Assembly (NCBI GenBank): GCA_016875435.1
Contig: VGRE01000014.1
Coordinates: 1-32,287, forward strand
Direction of reading: 5' to 3'
Source: Deltaproteobacteria bacterium
GTDB taxonomy: Bacteria; Myxococcota_A; UBA796; SXON01
DNA: 32,287 nt
The number at the start of each line of letters is the position of its first letter. The stretch's first letter is position 1. Of this stretch, positions 1 through 8,506 are shown one piece after another. A program made the position numbers and the translations under genes. The notes under the pieces were generated by a model. The model saw nothing but the letters and a program-made list of their open reading frames with translations. It was not told where the DNA came from and did not search any database.

Positions 1-977
1 TCGGTGGTCGCCGAGAACAACCACTCGGTGGGCATCGCGTCGAAGATGTTGGCGAGGCCACGGTAACGCCACGTGTGTGGGCTCTGGCGCGTGTCGGCGA
101 GCACGGTTTCCAGACGACGGCGCAGGATCGGCAGGTGGCGGCAGGGCTGGGTGAGCGCGCGGTGGGTGAACATGCCGCGCAAGAGCACGGGCCCGGAGTC
201 GAGGTTGACGCGGATGAGATCGACGCGACCGGCACGGTGTACGGGCGACTCGGTGGGCGTCTTGCGGAGGCTGACGACGCCGTGCGACGGCATGTCGGGG
301 GCCGCGGGCCAGAGCGCGCCCCCGGCGAGCCGGTCGGCACCGAGGCGCTCGTCGCCCGCGGTGAGCCCCATGAACACGTAGTTGTCGCTGAGCAGCCAGC
401 GCAGCAACTCGGCGGCTTCCGGTCCCTCGTCGCCGCCCTGGCCGAGGGCGGCGTGAGCGGTCTTCTCCACCCGGGCCGTCATCGCCTCGTAGTCGCCGAC
501 CATCGCCTCGGCGATCGCCAGTCGGGAGAGCAGATCGGCCTCGACGGTCCCGGCGGCGGTGGCCTCCACGCCCTCCACCTCGAAGCGGATCACCGACTGG
601 CTGGCCCCCTCACCGTCGCGGACGATGAGGTTGTAGCCGCCGATGCGCGTTGCGCCCGCCTCGCGCAGGCCGAGGCGCAGGGTGTCGACGATGAAGGGCT
701 GGTCGGCCATCACCGAGCGCACCACGAGGCCGTCGCCGCCCGCCTCCACCGACACGCGCTTGTTGCCCGCGCTCGCGAAGCGCCACAGGCCCAGGCAATC
801 GCTCGCCAGCTCCGAGGGCGAGTGCTCGAGCAGCACGAGGGTCCGCATCTGTGACACGGCCGCGCGCACGAAGGCGTTGTAGCCCTCGGCCTCGGCGGGG
901 GTGAAGCTCGCGGCGAGTTCGTGGGCGGCGGCGTTCACGCGGGCCAGCGTGGCCTCGCGCTGCGGGTGATTCGGCAT
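1..977 (-). CDS. Large NAD-dependent glutamate dehydrogenase, N-terminal part (partial at window edge)
   Basis: An open frame of 325 codons runs from ATG at 977 off the left edge without a stop. The protein reads like the N-terminal regulatory region of the large (about 1600-residue) bacterial NAD-glutamate dehydrogenases, which deaminate glutamate to 2-oxoglutarate. Family-like stretches are DQPFIVDTLRLGLREAG (about residues 92-108), a segment ELLRWLLSDNYVFMGL that parallels the family's EFLEWLADDHFTFLGY, and MFTHRALTQPCRHLPILRRR followed by LANIFDAMPTEWLF, matching the family's FTSxAY...IPLLRRK...ILETxPRDELF. The catalytic Rossmann part lies outside the window. A GGAG lies about 7 nt before the ATG, supporting this start. 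It is divergent from the lipoprotein gene at 1087. The identification rests on remembered motifs, not a search. Confidence 0.82.
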   Translation of the reverse strand, partial: MPNHPQREATLARVNAAAHELAASFTPAEAEGYNAFVRAAVSQMRTLVLLEHSPSELASDCLGLWRFASAGNKRVSVEAGGDGLVVRSVMADQPFIVDTLRLGLREAGATRIGGYNLIVRDGEGASQSVIRFEVEGVEATAAGTVEADLLSRLAIAEAMVGDYEAMTARVEKTAHAALGQGGDEGPEAAELLRWLLSDNYVFMGLTAGDERLGADRLAGGALWPAAPDMPSHGVVSLRKTPTESPVHRAGRVDLIRVNLDSGPVLLRGMFTHRALTQPCRHLPILRRRLETVLADTRQSPHTWRYRGLANIFDAMPTEWLFSATT

Positions 978-1086
978 GAAGCGGCTCCGGTGGGGAACGT
1001 GGTGCGGCGGCCCCTTGTCGGCTGGCCGACCGACCGCGCGCGGCGTAGCCTCGCGCGGGCCGGCATTCTATTTCGTGGAGGTGCCC

Positions 1087-1518
1087 ATGTCCCGCTGGTG
1101 GTTGACCCTGGCGCTCGCGGGCTGCGGCCCTGGCGAGGAAGACACTCAGGATACCGGCGACGACGGGGGCGTGGAGTGTGGCGACCCGGTGGCCTACGAC
1201 ATCGAGGTCACGGCGAAGGTGGTGGACCAGCGCGGCGCCGGGCTCGAGGGCGTCGAGGTGGGGCTCGACGACCGGGGGTGGAACTACGAGATCCTGGGCT
1301 CGGGGACGACCAACCGCGGGGGCATGGTCACCTTCACGGCGGCGGGCGTCACTGCGCTCGACGGCTGCTGGGCCACGGTGCTCAACTACTGGATCGTGGC
1401 CACAGACCCGTCCGACGAGAGCCGCACCGCTGAAGACGACATGAACACCGAGCTCTACAACGCCATCGACAACGGGTCGCTGGCCACCGACGTCAGCGAC
1501 TTTCCGCTGGAGTTGTAG
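1087..1518 (+). CDS. Small lipoprotein, unknown function
   Basis: A 143-residue protein. Its short hydrophobic leader ends in the lipobox LAGC (Cys at about residue 12), so it is probably a lipid-anchored envelope protein. The next residues, DTQDTGDDGG, form the acidic Thr/Asp/Gly linker common in lipoproteins of Myxococcota-type genomes. The rest (VEVTAKVVDQRGAGLEGVEV, then a Gly/Thr-rich stretch) looks like a single small beta-sandwich, similar in feel to carboxypeptidase-regulatory or Ig-like domains; this is only an impression. The ATG at 1087 is chosen because GGAGGT sits just upstream and the leader starts there; the frame is open further upstream but without a signal sequence. Its 3' end overlaps that of the convergent phosphatase gene by 26 nt. 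Confidence 0.72.
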   Translation: MSRWWLTLALAGCGPGEEDTQDTGDDGGVECGDPVAYDIEVTAKVVDQRGAGLEGVEVGLDDRGWNYEILGSGTTNRGGMVTFTAAGVTALDGCWATVLNYWIVATDPSDESRTAEDDMNTELYNAIDNGSLATDVSDFPLEL

Positions 1519-2467
1519 GAGGGCGGAGGGCGGAGGGCGGCTGGAGGGGGGCGGTCGCGCTGGCCGGGGAGAGGATGTGCACGGCGTCGCCCCGGATCTC
1601 GAGGGCGGCGTAGTGGTTGCCGTAGTGGGCGGAGACCCCGGTGTCGATGCCGTAGAGCTTGCCGCCGCAGCGCACCGCGACCTCGCCGGATTCCTGCGTG
1701 GTGTGCCCCACGACCAGGCGCTCGCCGCCGAGCACCTGCAGCGCGTGGTCGAGTTCCTTGCAGGCCACCGGCTCCTCCTCGAGCAGGTAGCCGCGGTACC
1801 ACAGCGGGCCGTCGGGACCGAGCACGTCGGCGAGGCCGATGCGGGGCTCCCCGGGGCCCGGCGCGGGGGTGTCGATCGCGGCGCGCACCATCTGGTTCAG
1901 GCGCAACACCCCGGCGGCCGCCCAGCGCGGCGTCACGCCGCCATGGCAAAAGACCGTCCCGTCGATCATCGCGACGGCGTCATTGCCGCGTAGCCACTTC
2001 CCGTCGTCACCCGCGGGTGAGAAGGCGGCGGCGCGGGCGGCCTCGCCGCCGTAGCCGAGGGTGTCCTCCGCGTTCACGTAGCGGAGGTCGCCCTGCATGT
2101 TCATCACCTCGTGGTTCCCGAGGAGAGGCACCACCTGTCCCTCGGCGGCGGCGGCCTCGGCCTGCAAGCGGCGGAGGGTGGCGATGACGCCCTTGCTGTC
2201 GGGGCCGCGGTCGGTGATGTCCCCCGTCTGCACCAGTGTGGCGGCGCCGCCGCTCCACGCGCCGCTGGCATCCACGAGGCCGGCGAGCGAGAGCACGTGC
2301 AGGAGTGCCGCCGGGTCGCCATGCACGTCGCCCACCGCCACGATGCGAGGGGGCGGGGTATCGACAGTGGCGTCGGCGCCCTCGCTGGTGAACTTCTCGG
2401 CGGACGCCCGGTCGAGCGCGACCGGCTCGTCGGTCTCGCAGGCCAGCGTCAGGGGCAGGGACAGCAT
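1493..2467 (-). CDS. Shewanella-like metallophosphatase (calcineurin-like), putative lipoprotein
   Basis: A 324-residue metallophosphoesterase. In order it has GDVHGD (about residues 46-51), GDITDRG (82-88), GNHEVMNMQGDLRYV (117-131), a later VFCHGG and VVGHTTQ. These supply the Asp, His and Asn ligands of a binuclear metal centre. The GNHEVMNMxGDLRYV block is the signature of the Shewanella-like protein phosphatases within the PPP superfamily. A hydrophobic leader with a possible lipobox (LTLAC, Cys10) suggests export and lipid anchoring; the -3 residue is Thr, so this is less certain. The ATG at 2467 is used because it begins the leader; the frame continues upstream into the divergent gene. 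No Shine-Dalgarno is visible. Substrate, protein or small molecule, cannot be told. Confidence 0.85.
   Translation of the reverse strand: MLSLPLTLACETDEPVALDRASAEKFTSEGADATVDTPPPRIVAVGDVHGDPAALLHVLSLAGLVDASGAWSGGAATLVQTGDITDRGPDSKGVIATLRRLQAEAAAAEGQVVPLLGNHEVMNMQGDLRYVNAEDTLGYGGEAARAAAFSPAGDDGKWLRGNDAVAMIDGTVFCHGGVTPRWAAAGVLRLNQMVRAAIDTPAPGPGEPRIGLADVLGPDGPLWYRGYLLEEEPVACKELDHALQVLGGERLVVGHTTQESGEVAVRCGGKLYGIDTGVSAHYGNHYAALEIRGDAVHILSPASATAPLQPPSALRPPTTPAESR
1518..1538. repeat. Three tandem copies of a GGAGGGC heptamer
   Basis: Three perfect head-to-tail copies of GGAGGGC lie in the last coding stretch of the phosphatase gene, immediately after the stop of the plus-strand lipoprotein. Seven is not a multiple of three, so gain or loss of a copy would change the frame of the phosphatase's last residues only. 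Confidence 0.75.
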
Positions 2468-2497
2468 CCCGGGCGCGTATCCGATACTGTCGCCGCC
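2468..2497. promoter_or_regulatory. Divergent promoter region with GTATC-C-GATAC palindrome
   Basis: Only 30 nt separate the two start codons. The centre is a perfect palindrome, GTATC-C-GATAC, at 2477-2487. Read leftward it gives GATACG ending 8 nt before the phosphatase ATG; read rightward it gives GATACT ending 9 nt before the PmbA-like ATG. Neither start has a Shine-Dalgarno sequence. Each half fits a -10 element spaced for a leaderless transcript. The palindrome could also be an operator. Promoter activity is inferred. Confidence 0.45.
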
Positions 2498-3760
2498 ATG
2501 GAAGACCGTTCCCAGCTTCGCGCCCTCGTCGACCAGGCCCGCAAGGGTGGCGCCCGCGCCTGCGAGGTGCTGCGCAGCCAGTCCGAGGAGAGAGTGATGA
2601 CCGCGTGGCGCGGCCGTCCCCAGCGCAGCGAGGTGACGACGTACACCGTGCGGGCCTGGCTGGACGGCGGGCGTGGCGGCGTCGGGCGGGGCCCGAGTGG
2701 GGACAAGGCCGTGGGCGACGCCCTCCTGGCGGCGGCCGCTGCCGAGCCCTCGGCGGTGGCGGGCCCCGCCGACCGGATGCCGGCCGTGACCGGCCCGCTG
2801 GGCATCGACGATCGGCGTCACGCCGGCATCGCCGAGGCGGATCGAAACGAGGTGTTGCAGACGGCGGAGCGGGCGCTGGCGCGGGGCGACGTCGCGCTCC
2901 ACCGCATCGAGTACCGCGAGCGTCGCGAGGTGCGAGCGTACCTGTCCACGCGCGAGGTCGAACTCGAGGCGGGCGCCACGAGCTACTCGCTGGAGGCCGA
3001 GGCCTCGCTGGCGGGGCGCACGCTTGGTCACCGGATCGCGTCGCGACACTTTTCCGACATCGCCTCCTTGCCCTTTGGGACCGACCTTCGCCGCCGGCTC
3101 GAGTCGCTGGTCCCGCCAGGGCCGGTACCCTCGCGAGCGCTTCCCGTGGTACTCGACCCGCGCGCCATGGCCGCGCTGGTGAGGGGCATCGCCCCGGCTT
3201 TTGCGGCGACGGCGATCGAGCGCAGTTTCCTCGCGGCGTTCCGGGGCAAGGCGCTGGCCTCGCCGGCCTTACATCTCACCGACGACGCCGGCCTCGCCAG
3301 TGGGCTCCGCACGTGCACCTTCGATGATCGCGGCGTGCCGCCGATCGCCGTTGCCCTGCTCAAAGAAGGAGTCGTCAACAGCCTGTACCACGACCCCGAG
3401 TCGGCGCGCGCCCGCGGCCTCCGTCCCACCGGTCACTGCGGTCCCGACGGTCTCGCCCCGGCGAACCTCGTCGTGCGCCCAGGTTCTCGCACCCGCAACG
3501 TCATCCTCACGGAGTTGAAGGACTACGTCGTCGTCGACGAGTTGCCGCCCGTTGACCTCGCGACCGGTCGTATCCAAGGAGTCGTGGACGCTCTCCTCGT
3601 CGCCGGGGGACAGCAGGTGGCCGGTTTCCGCGCGTTGATCGAGACGGAAGTCCACACGTTGCTGCACCAGGTGTCGGAGCTGGCGGCCGACCAGGAGCGC
3701 AGCGAGGAGGTCGACGCGCCCACCACCGTGTTCGAGGGGCTAGCCCTCCTGCAGGGCTGA
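2498..3760 (+). CDS. PmbA/TldE-like protein of the TldD/PmbA peptidase family
   Basis: A 420-residue protein of the TldD/TldE (PmbA) family, whose heterodimer degrades unfolded or leader peptides, for example in microcin B17 and PQQ maturation. It fits the family's usual length (about 430-450). The start MEDRSQLRALVDQARKGGA is the typical N-terminal helix, and the C-terminal half has the family layout (VVLDPRAMAALV, then GLRPTGHCG, ANLVVRPGSRTRN and DYVVVDEL). The TldD HExxxH metal-binding helix is absent, so this is the non-catalytic TldE-type partner. No TldD gene is in the window. The ATG at 2498 has no Shine-Dalgarno but a GATACT element 9 nt upstream. The gene is followed by a strong hairpin. 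Confidence 0.82.
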   Translation: MEDRSQLRALVDQARKGGARACEVLRSQSEERVMTAWRGRPQRSEVTTYTVRAWLDGGRGGVGRGPSGDKAVGDALLAAAAAEPSAVAGPADRMPAVTGPLGIDDRRHAGIAEADRNEVLQTAERALARGDVALHRIEYRERREVRAYLSTREVELEAGATSYSLEAEASLAGRTLGHRIASRHFSDIASLPFGTDLRRRLESLVPPGPVPSRALPVVLDPRAMAALVRGIAPAFAATAIERSFLAAFRGKALASPALHLTDDAGLASGLRTCTFDDRGVPPIAVALLKEGVVNSLYHDPESARARGLRPTGHCGPDGLAPANLVVRPGSRTRNVILTELKDYVVVDELPPVDLATGRIQGVVDALLVAGGQQVAGFRALIETEVHTLLHQVSELAADQERSEEVDAPTTVFEGLALLQG

Positions 3761-3761
3761 A

Positions 3762-3798
3762 ACGACAACGGCCCGGGATTGCTCCCGGGCCGCGTCGT
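3762..3798. terminator. Bidirectional terminator hairpin
   Basis: A perfect 10-bp stem CGGCCCGGGA / TCCCGGGCCG (3769-3778 and 3783-3792) with a TTGC loop is extended outward by ACGAC / GTCGT (3762-3766 and 3794-3798). It sits between the convergent stops of the PmbA-like gene and the tube protein gene. It has no U-tract, which is common in GC-rich genomes. Confidence 0.7.
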
Positions 3799-3818
3799 GG
3801 CGCCAAGGCGCGAGGCGG

Positions 3819-4262
3819 CTAGCCGCGCTCGACCTTCTCGACGGCGATCTCGATCTTCTCGATGGCCATCGCGGAGCTGTCCGAGTTCATGTCGGGCACG
3901 TTCCACTTGCAGGGCCAGCCTTCGTAGAAGTTGTAGCGGGCGACTTCGGTGGTGCCGTCCTGGTCGAGGACGATGACCGAGCCGGAACGACGGTCGATCT
4001 TGCCGTCCTCGATGTTCTTGCGCCAGGTCCAGAGGTCGTCGGTGGCGGTGTAGCCGCGCTCGAGCACGATGTTGGCGTAGGTGGTGCGGCCGGGCTTCTT
4101 GCGGACCACGATGTCGTTGCCCTGCTTGAACTCGACGATCTCGGTCTCGCTGTCCATGCCGGACACGGACTTGAAGCCGCCGACGATGATCTTGTTGTCG
4201 GCGACGATTCCCTGGATCTCCAGGAGGAAGTTGTAGGTACCAAACAGTTCTTCGGTAGGCAC
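3819..4262 (-). CDS. Contractile tail tube protein, phage T4 gp19-like (orphan)
   Basis: A 147-residue protein of the gp19-like inner tube family (Hcp-fold), which forms the hexameric rings of phage tail tubes and of extracellular contractile injection systems such as PVC and Afp. Family hallmarks run in order: YNFLLEIQGI, GGFKSVSGMDSETEIVEFKQG, VVRKKPGRTTYANIVLERG, DDLWTWRKNIEDGKIDRR, VARYNFYEGWPCKWNVPDMN and AIEKIEIAVEKVE. The length is typical. The start is GTG at 4262 with GGAG 8 nt upstream. No sheath, baseplate, spike, ATPase or toxin gene is within the 32 kb, so it stands alone downstream of mfd after a 158-nt gap. It may supply a system encoded elsewhere, or be a remnant. Confidence 0.92.
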   Translation of the reverse strand: MPTEELFGTYNFLLEIQGIVADNKIIVGGFKSVSGMDSETEIVEFKQGNDIVVRKKPGRTTYANIVLERGYTATDDLWTWRKNIEDGKIDRRSGSVIVLDQDGTTEVARYNFYEGWPCKWNVPDMNSDSSAMAIEKIEIAVEKVERG

Positions 4263-4420
4263 GGTAGCACTCCATTCGGACGGGACGTTGACTCGAACGC
4301 GACCGCGACGTGCGAGACTGGGATGCCGTCAGGTGTGTTCCCCGGGGGGAGCGGGCTCCTGCCGACGCGGGGATCATTCACCACCTGCCCCGGCCCTGCA
4401 AGCGGTTTTCGGGTTTTTTT

Positions 4421-7400
4421 CTAGCCCTGCAGGCGACCGATGGCCCAGTCGACGAAGGTGAAGGGATCCCGGGCCTCTTCCGGGGTGCACCGCACCTCGA
4501 TGCCATCGGAACCCTGCGCCCGGAAGCGCGCCGGCTCCCGGGTGCAGAGCTCGACCAGATGCTGCGGGTCGAGCGCGTGCCGCGGGCTGAGCACGAACAG
4601 CGCACGCACCTTGAGCATCGAGCACTTCGACACCCCGAGATCGCGACACGAGATGCGCAGCTCGGTGACCCGTCGCAAGTGCTGGGCCTCCAGCGGCGGG
4701 GGCCCGTGGCGCCGCTCGAGATCGGCGAACACCCCCGCCACGCGGGTGGCGGTGGGCGCGAGGGAGAGCTTCTGGTAGGCGTCGAGTCGGTCGGCGGTGT
4801 CGGGCACCCAGTCTTCCGGCAAGAACGCTGGGAGCGGCACCTCTACCTCGGTGTCGACCGGCGGCTGCATCGCATCGCCGCGGAGCCGGTGGACAGCCTC
4901 GTCGAGCAGCTGGACGTAGGCGTCGAAGCCGATGGCGGCGATGTGGCCGTGCTGCTTCTCGCCGAGGATCTCGCCGCCGCCGCGCATCTCGAGGTCGCGG
5001 CTGGCGAGGCCGAACCCCGAGCCGAGGGCGCTGGCCTCCATGAGCGCGTGGAGGCGTCCCAGCGCCTGCTTGCTCGCCACGCCGGTGCCGCCGACCAGCA
5101 GGATGCAGCGGGCGCCGACGTCGGCGCGGCCCACCCGCCCGCGGAGCTGGTAGAGCTGGGCGACGCCGAAGCTCTCGGCCCGGTTGATCAGCATGAGGTT
5201 GGCGTTCGGCAAGTCCACGCCGCTCTCGACGATCGCGGTGCAAAGGAGCACGTCGACCTCGCCTCCTGCGAAGCGCGCCATGGCCGACTCCAGTTTCTCG
5301 GCGCTCATCTGGCCGTGCGCCACGGTGATGCTGGCCTCCGGCACGATCTTGGCCAGCCATCGCGCCACGCCGCCGATGCTCTGCACTCGATTGTGGACGA
5401 TGAAAGACTGCCCTCCGCGAGTCTTCTCGGCGAGGATCTCCTCGCGAATGCGGGTCGCGTCGAATCGGACCACCTCGGTGTGGATGGGCACGCGCCCCTC
5501 GGGGGGCGTGGTGATGAGCGACAGGCTGCGCAGGCCTCCGAGCGCCATGTGGAGCGTGCGCGGGATCGGGGTGGCCGAGAGGGCGAGGTAGTGGATGCCC
5601 GAGGCGAGGCGACGGCTTTCCTCCTTCTGCTTGGTGCCGAAGCGATGCTCCTCGTCCACCACGACCAGGCCTAGGCGGCGGAAGCGCACGCTGCGACCGA
5701 GTGCGGCGGTCGTGGCGACAAGAACGTCCACTTTTCCGGAAGATACGTCGCTGACGATAGTCCGGATTTTTGAACTATCCACGAGCCGCGACAATCCCTC
5801 GACTCGCGCGCCAAACGGCTCGAGGCGTGCCTTGAAACTGCGGAGATGCTGTGCCGCGAGCACGGTGGTGGGCACCAGCACCAGCGCCTGGTAGCCCTCG
5901 AGGAGCACGCGGAAGGCTGCCCGCATCGCCACCTCGGTCTTGCCGAAACCCACGTCGCCCACGACTAGCCGGTCCATCGGCGTGCCAGCGGCGAGGTCGC
6001 CGAGCACGGCCTCGATGGCCTCCTGCTGCTCGGGAGTTTCCATGTATGGAAAGGCCTCTTCGAACCTAGTGAACAAGGCGTCCAGACCGGTGAACGCCGG
6101 CGCCTGGACGAGCTTGCGTCCCGCGTGGATACGCAGGATCTCCGCCGCGAGCTTGAGCACGGCGTCGCGCACCTTGGCCCGGCGAAGTTCCCACGTGCCA
6201 CCGCCCAGCTTGTCGAGCCGCGGCGCGGGCGCCTCGCCGGGCGAGCGGTAGGGGGCGAGCAGGTCGAGGCGGAAGACCGGGACGTAGAGGCGATCGCCGT
6301 CGCGGTACTCCACCACCACGAAGTCGCCTGCCGTCTCGCCCAGCGGCATGCGCGCGAGGCCGCGGTACAGGCCGATGCCGTGTCGCGCGTGGACCACCGG
6401 CTCGCCCCGGTTGACGGTGCCGAGGCCCACCGCCGCCGCGCGGCGAAATCGTGTCGCGACCGAGACGCTCTCGGTGCGTAGCCTCTCGCCGAAGATCTCG
6501 TCGGCGGTGACGAAGGCGATGTCGGGCGCGGTGAAGCCCTCGGGCAGGTCGCCCACCACCAGCGCCACGGTACGCGGCGACGGCGCGTCGCCGGGAACGA
6601 GGCCGTGTGGCTCCAGCAGCTGGCGGATGCGGTTGGCGCGCGTGGCGTCGTCGGCCACCAGCACCACGCTCGCACCGGTCGCGGCGCGCTTTCGCAGCGC
6701 GGTGACGACGGGCGCGAGGTCGCCCTGGCTGCCGACGCGCAGATCGGCGTTCGAGCGCGAGTCGAAGCCGAGGCCGCCCGCCCGGAGCGCGCGGCCGTCG
6801 ATCGTCACCGGCGCGTACCGGTCGCCGGGACGGACCAGCGGCTTGTCTTCCTCGCGGAGGGCATCGAGCCGGCGCTCCACGTCGTCCCATGCCCGGGCGA
6901 GGGCCGCCTCGACCAGCGGCGGCTCGTGTACCAGCACGGGGAACGGCAACTCGGGGGGGCCACACTCGGCGAGGGCGGGCAGGTAATCCTCGCAGCTCGC
7001 GAACCAGGTGCCCTCGCGCAAGTCGGCGAGCACCTGGCGCCGGTCGCGTCCGACGACCCCGCGCTCGTTGGCCACGGCGTGAACGTAGGCGGCGGCGCGC
7101 TCCGCGCTGGCCGAGTCGAGCGGCGCCTCGCGCGCGGGGAGCAACCTCGCCGGGCCGCGCACCGCCTCGACCTCGTCGTCGAGGAAGAGCACCCGGGTGC
7201 TGCGGTCGTTGCCGATGCCCCAGGCTTCCACGCCACCTCCGCGCAGGGCCACCGTCCCCGGGCCGTCAACCTGGGGCGAGGCGAGGTAGCCTCGGGCCAC
7301 CAGCCAGCGGACGAGGGCCTGGGGACCGAGGCGGTCGCCCAGGCGGATCTCCCGGCCGTCGAGCGGCGGCACCCGGGCGAGCAGGGCGCGCGCCTCCGCC

Positions 7401-7693
7401 ACCACGACGGCGCCACTGGAGGCACGCGCGACGATTCGCGCCGCAGCGAGTTCGGGGTCGCGCACGTTGCCGTCCCACGGGCGCCCGTTGTCGGCGGGGT
7501 AGGCCAGCACGCGGCGGCCGGGAGAGAAGAAACGCAGCGCCCGGATCCAGCGGTCGAGCGCGGCGTGATCGGCCACCACCACCGTCACCGATCCCGTGGG
7601 GAATAGTCGCGACAGCGCGTGGGGCGCCGCCCCGGCCGACAGCCCGTCGAGCGGGCCCTGCCAGCCGGGTTCGAGCGAACAGAGGAAGGGCAC
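4421..7693 (-). CDS. mfd: Transcription-repair coupling factor Mfd
   Basis: A 1090-residue Mfd, slightly shorter than E. coli Mfd (1148). It removes RNA polymerase stalled at DNA lesions and recruits UvrA. Visible parts are an N-terminal UvrB-like module, the CarD-like RNA polymerase interaction domain (VVHARHGIGLYRG near residue 432, then LYVPVFRLDLL), and RecG-like translocase motifs: Walker A GDVGFGKT near 580, DEEHRFG near 680, SATPIPRTLHM, ESGVDLPNANLMLI and QLYQLRGRVGR near 848. A C-terminal TRCF domain closes the protein. The start is GTG at 7693: the in-frame upstream codons reach the stop of the preceding membrane-protein gene five codons away with no other start codon. It lies 12 nt after that gene and is probably co-transcribed with it. 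Confidence 0.97.
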   Translation of the reverse strand: MPFLCSLEPGWQGPLDGLSAGAAPHALSRLFPTGSVTVVVADHAALDRWIRALRFFSPGRRVLAYPADNGRPWDGNVRDPELAAARIVARASSGAVVVAEARALLARVPPLDGREIRLGDRLGPQALVRWLVARGYLASPQVDGPGTVALRGGGVEAWGIGNDRSTRVLFLDDEVEAVRGPARLLPAREAPLDSASAERAAAYVHAVANERGVVGRDRRQVLADLREGTWFASCEDYLPALAECGPPELPFPVLVHEPPLVEAALARAWDDVERRLDALREEDKPLVRPGDRYAPVTIDGRALRAGGLGFDSRSNADLRVGSQGDLAPVVTALRKRAATGASVVLVADDATRANRIRQLLEPHGLVPGDAPSPRTVALVVGDLPEGFTAPDIAFVTADEIFGERLRTESVSVATRFRRAAAVGLGTVNRGEPVVHARHGIGLYRGLARMPLGETAGDFVVVEYRDGDRLYVPVFRLDLLAPYRSPGEAPAPRLDKLGGGTWELRRAKVRDAVLKLAAEILRIHAGRKLVQAPAFTGLDALFTRFEEAFPYMETPEQQEAIEAVLGDLAAGTPMDRLVVGDVGFGKTEVAMRAAFRVLLEGYQALVLVPTTVLAAQHLRSFKARLEPFGARVEGLSRLVDSSKIRTIVSDVSSGKVDVLVATTAALGRSVRFRRLGLVVVDEEHRFGTKQKEESRRLASGIHYLALSATPIPRTLHMALGGLRSLSLITTPPEGRVPIHTEVVRFDATRIREEILAEKTRGGQSFIVHNRVQSIGGVARWLAKIVPEASITVAHGQMSAEKLESAMARFAGGEVDVLLCTAIVESGVDLPNANLMLINRAESFGVAQLYQLRGRVGRADVGARCILLVGGTGVASKQALGRLHALMEASALGSGFGLASRDLEMRGGGEILGEKQHGHIAAIGFDAYVQLLDEAVHRLRGDAMQPPVDTEVEVPLPAFLPEDWVPDTADRLDAYQKLSLAPTATRVAGVFADLERRHGPPPLEAQHLRRVTELRISCRDLGVSKCSMLKVRALFVLSPRHALDPQHLVELCTREPARFRAQGSDGIEVRCTPEEARDPFTFVDWAIGRLQG

Positions 7694-7705
7694 GAGGTGG
7701 ACGGT

Positions 7706-8506
7706 CTAGCCGACCGTCTCGTCGCTCCCCGTGAGCGGCAGCTGCGCGTAGGCCCCGGCGGCGGGGTCGGTGGTGCCGGCTTGCTCCACCGGGCGTGCCT
7801 CGGCGGGGGCTTGCTTCTTGCGGAAGAGGTCCAGGTAGATCTGCACCATGCACAGGTCGATGAGGATCAGCACCATGTGGTCGACGACGCCGGAGAGGCT
7901 GGCGTAGAGCAGGTTGGTGGACTGCGCGAGGAACACGATCAGGAGCTGGTAGGGAATCCACCACGCAAGGAACACCGCCATGGTGCGGAAGATCGTGCCC
8001 CGGCGACCCGAGGTGAGCCGCTGAGAGCGCGCGAGGGGGCTCTTTTCCTGCACGTCGAGGGTGGCGATGGCGTCGACGAAGGCGAACATGAGGCCGAACA
8101 GCACGCCGGGGACGATGACGATGTTGCCCGCGGCGATGATGGCGTAGGCCTTGAAGTGCGCGGCGAAGACGCGCTTGAAGCGGTTGAGACCGAAGTTGAC
8201 GGCCTCGTAGAGCGACGCCGGCTTGCCCTTCTCTCGTTGCACCCACAGGTAGATCTGCGCCGGGGCCGCCCAGGAGCCCACGAAGCCCGACCACACCGTG
8301 AGGACCAGCACGCTGAAGAGCTGGGTGACCACCAGGAGTTGCTGCCCCTTCATGTCCACCGCGTCGGCGAAGGCGGTGGCGGCCATCGTGGCCACTGCGC
8401 TGCCGACGCCCCCGGCGACGACCGAGATGAAGAGCACGATGCCGAAGTTCTGGAAGAACACCTCGAAGGCGTTCTTCAGTACGGTGCGGACGCCGATCTG
8501 ACTCAT
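7706..8506 (-). CDS. Multi-pass membrane protein, unknown function
   Basis: A 266-residue integral membrane protein with about five or six hydrophobic segments: near residues 20-45, 60-85, 120-145, 170-195 and 205-235. The N-terminus MSQIGVRTVLKNAFEVFFQNF and the repeated layout recall membrane proteins of the DUF975 or glycerophosphodiester phosphodiesterase membrane-domain type, with two related halves; I cannot assign a family. The C-terminal 30 residues are Pro/Ala/Thr-rich and probably cytoplasmic. It is the first gene of a likely two-gene unit with mfd, and is divergent from the RelA-like gene with only 32 nt between starts. No Shine-Dalgarno is visible; a GTTAGC element lies 10 nt before the ATG. 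Confidence 0.75.
   Translation of the reverse strand: MSQIGVRTVLKNAFEVFFQNFGIVLFISVVAGGVGSAVATMAATAFADAVDMKGQQLLVVTQLFSVLVLTVWSGFVGSWAAPAQIYLWVQREKGKPASLYEAVNFGLNRFKRVFAAHFKAYAIIAAGNIVIVPGVLFGLMFAFVDAIATLDVQEKSPLARSQRLTSGRRGTIFRTMAVFLAWWIPYQLLIVFLAQSTNLLYASLSGVVDHMVLILIDLCMVQIYLDLFRKKQAPAEARPVEQAGTTDPAAGAYAQLPLTGSDETVG

Noticed and set aside
2498-3760. Catalytic TldD protease
   Set aside because: The HExxxH metal-binding motif is missing, so the protein fits the non-catalytic PmbA/TldE type.
4395-4423. T-rich stretch (TTTTCGGGTTTTTTT) as a plus-strand terminator
   Set aside because: No stable stem precedes it, and no plus-strand gene ends there; it lies just past the mfd stop on the opposite strand.
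4310-7734. Several long plus-strand open frames opposite mfd
   Set aside because: They mirror the codon positions of mfd in a GC-rich gene and contain low-complexity Arg/Ala/Gly translations; mfd motifs are unambiguous on the other strand.
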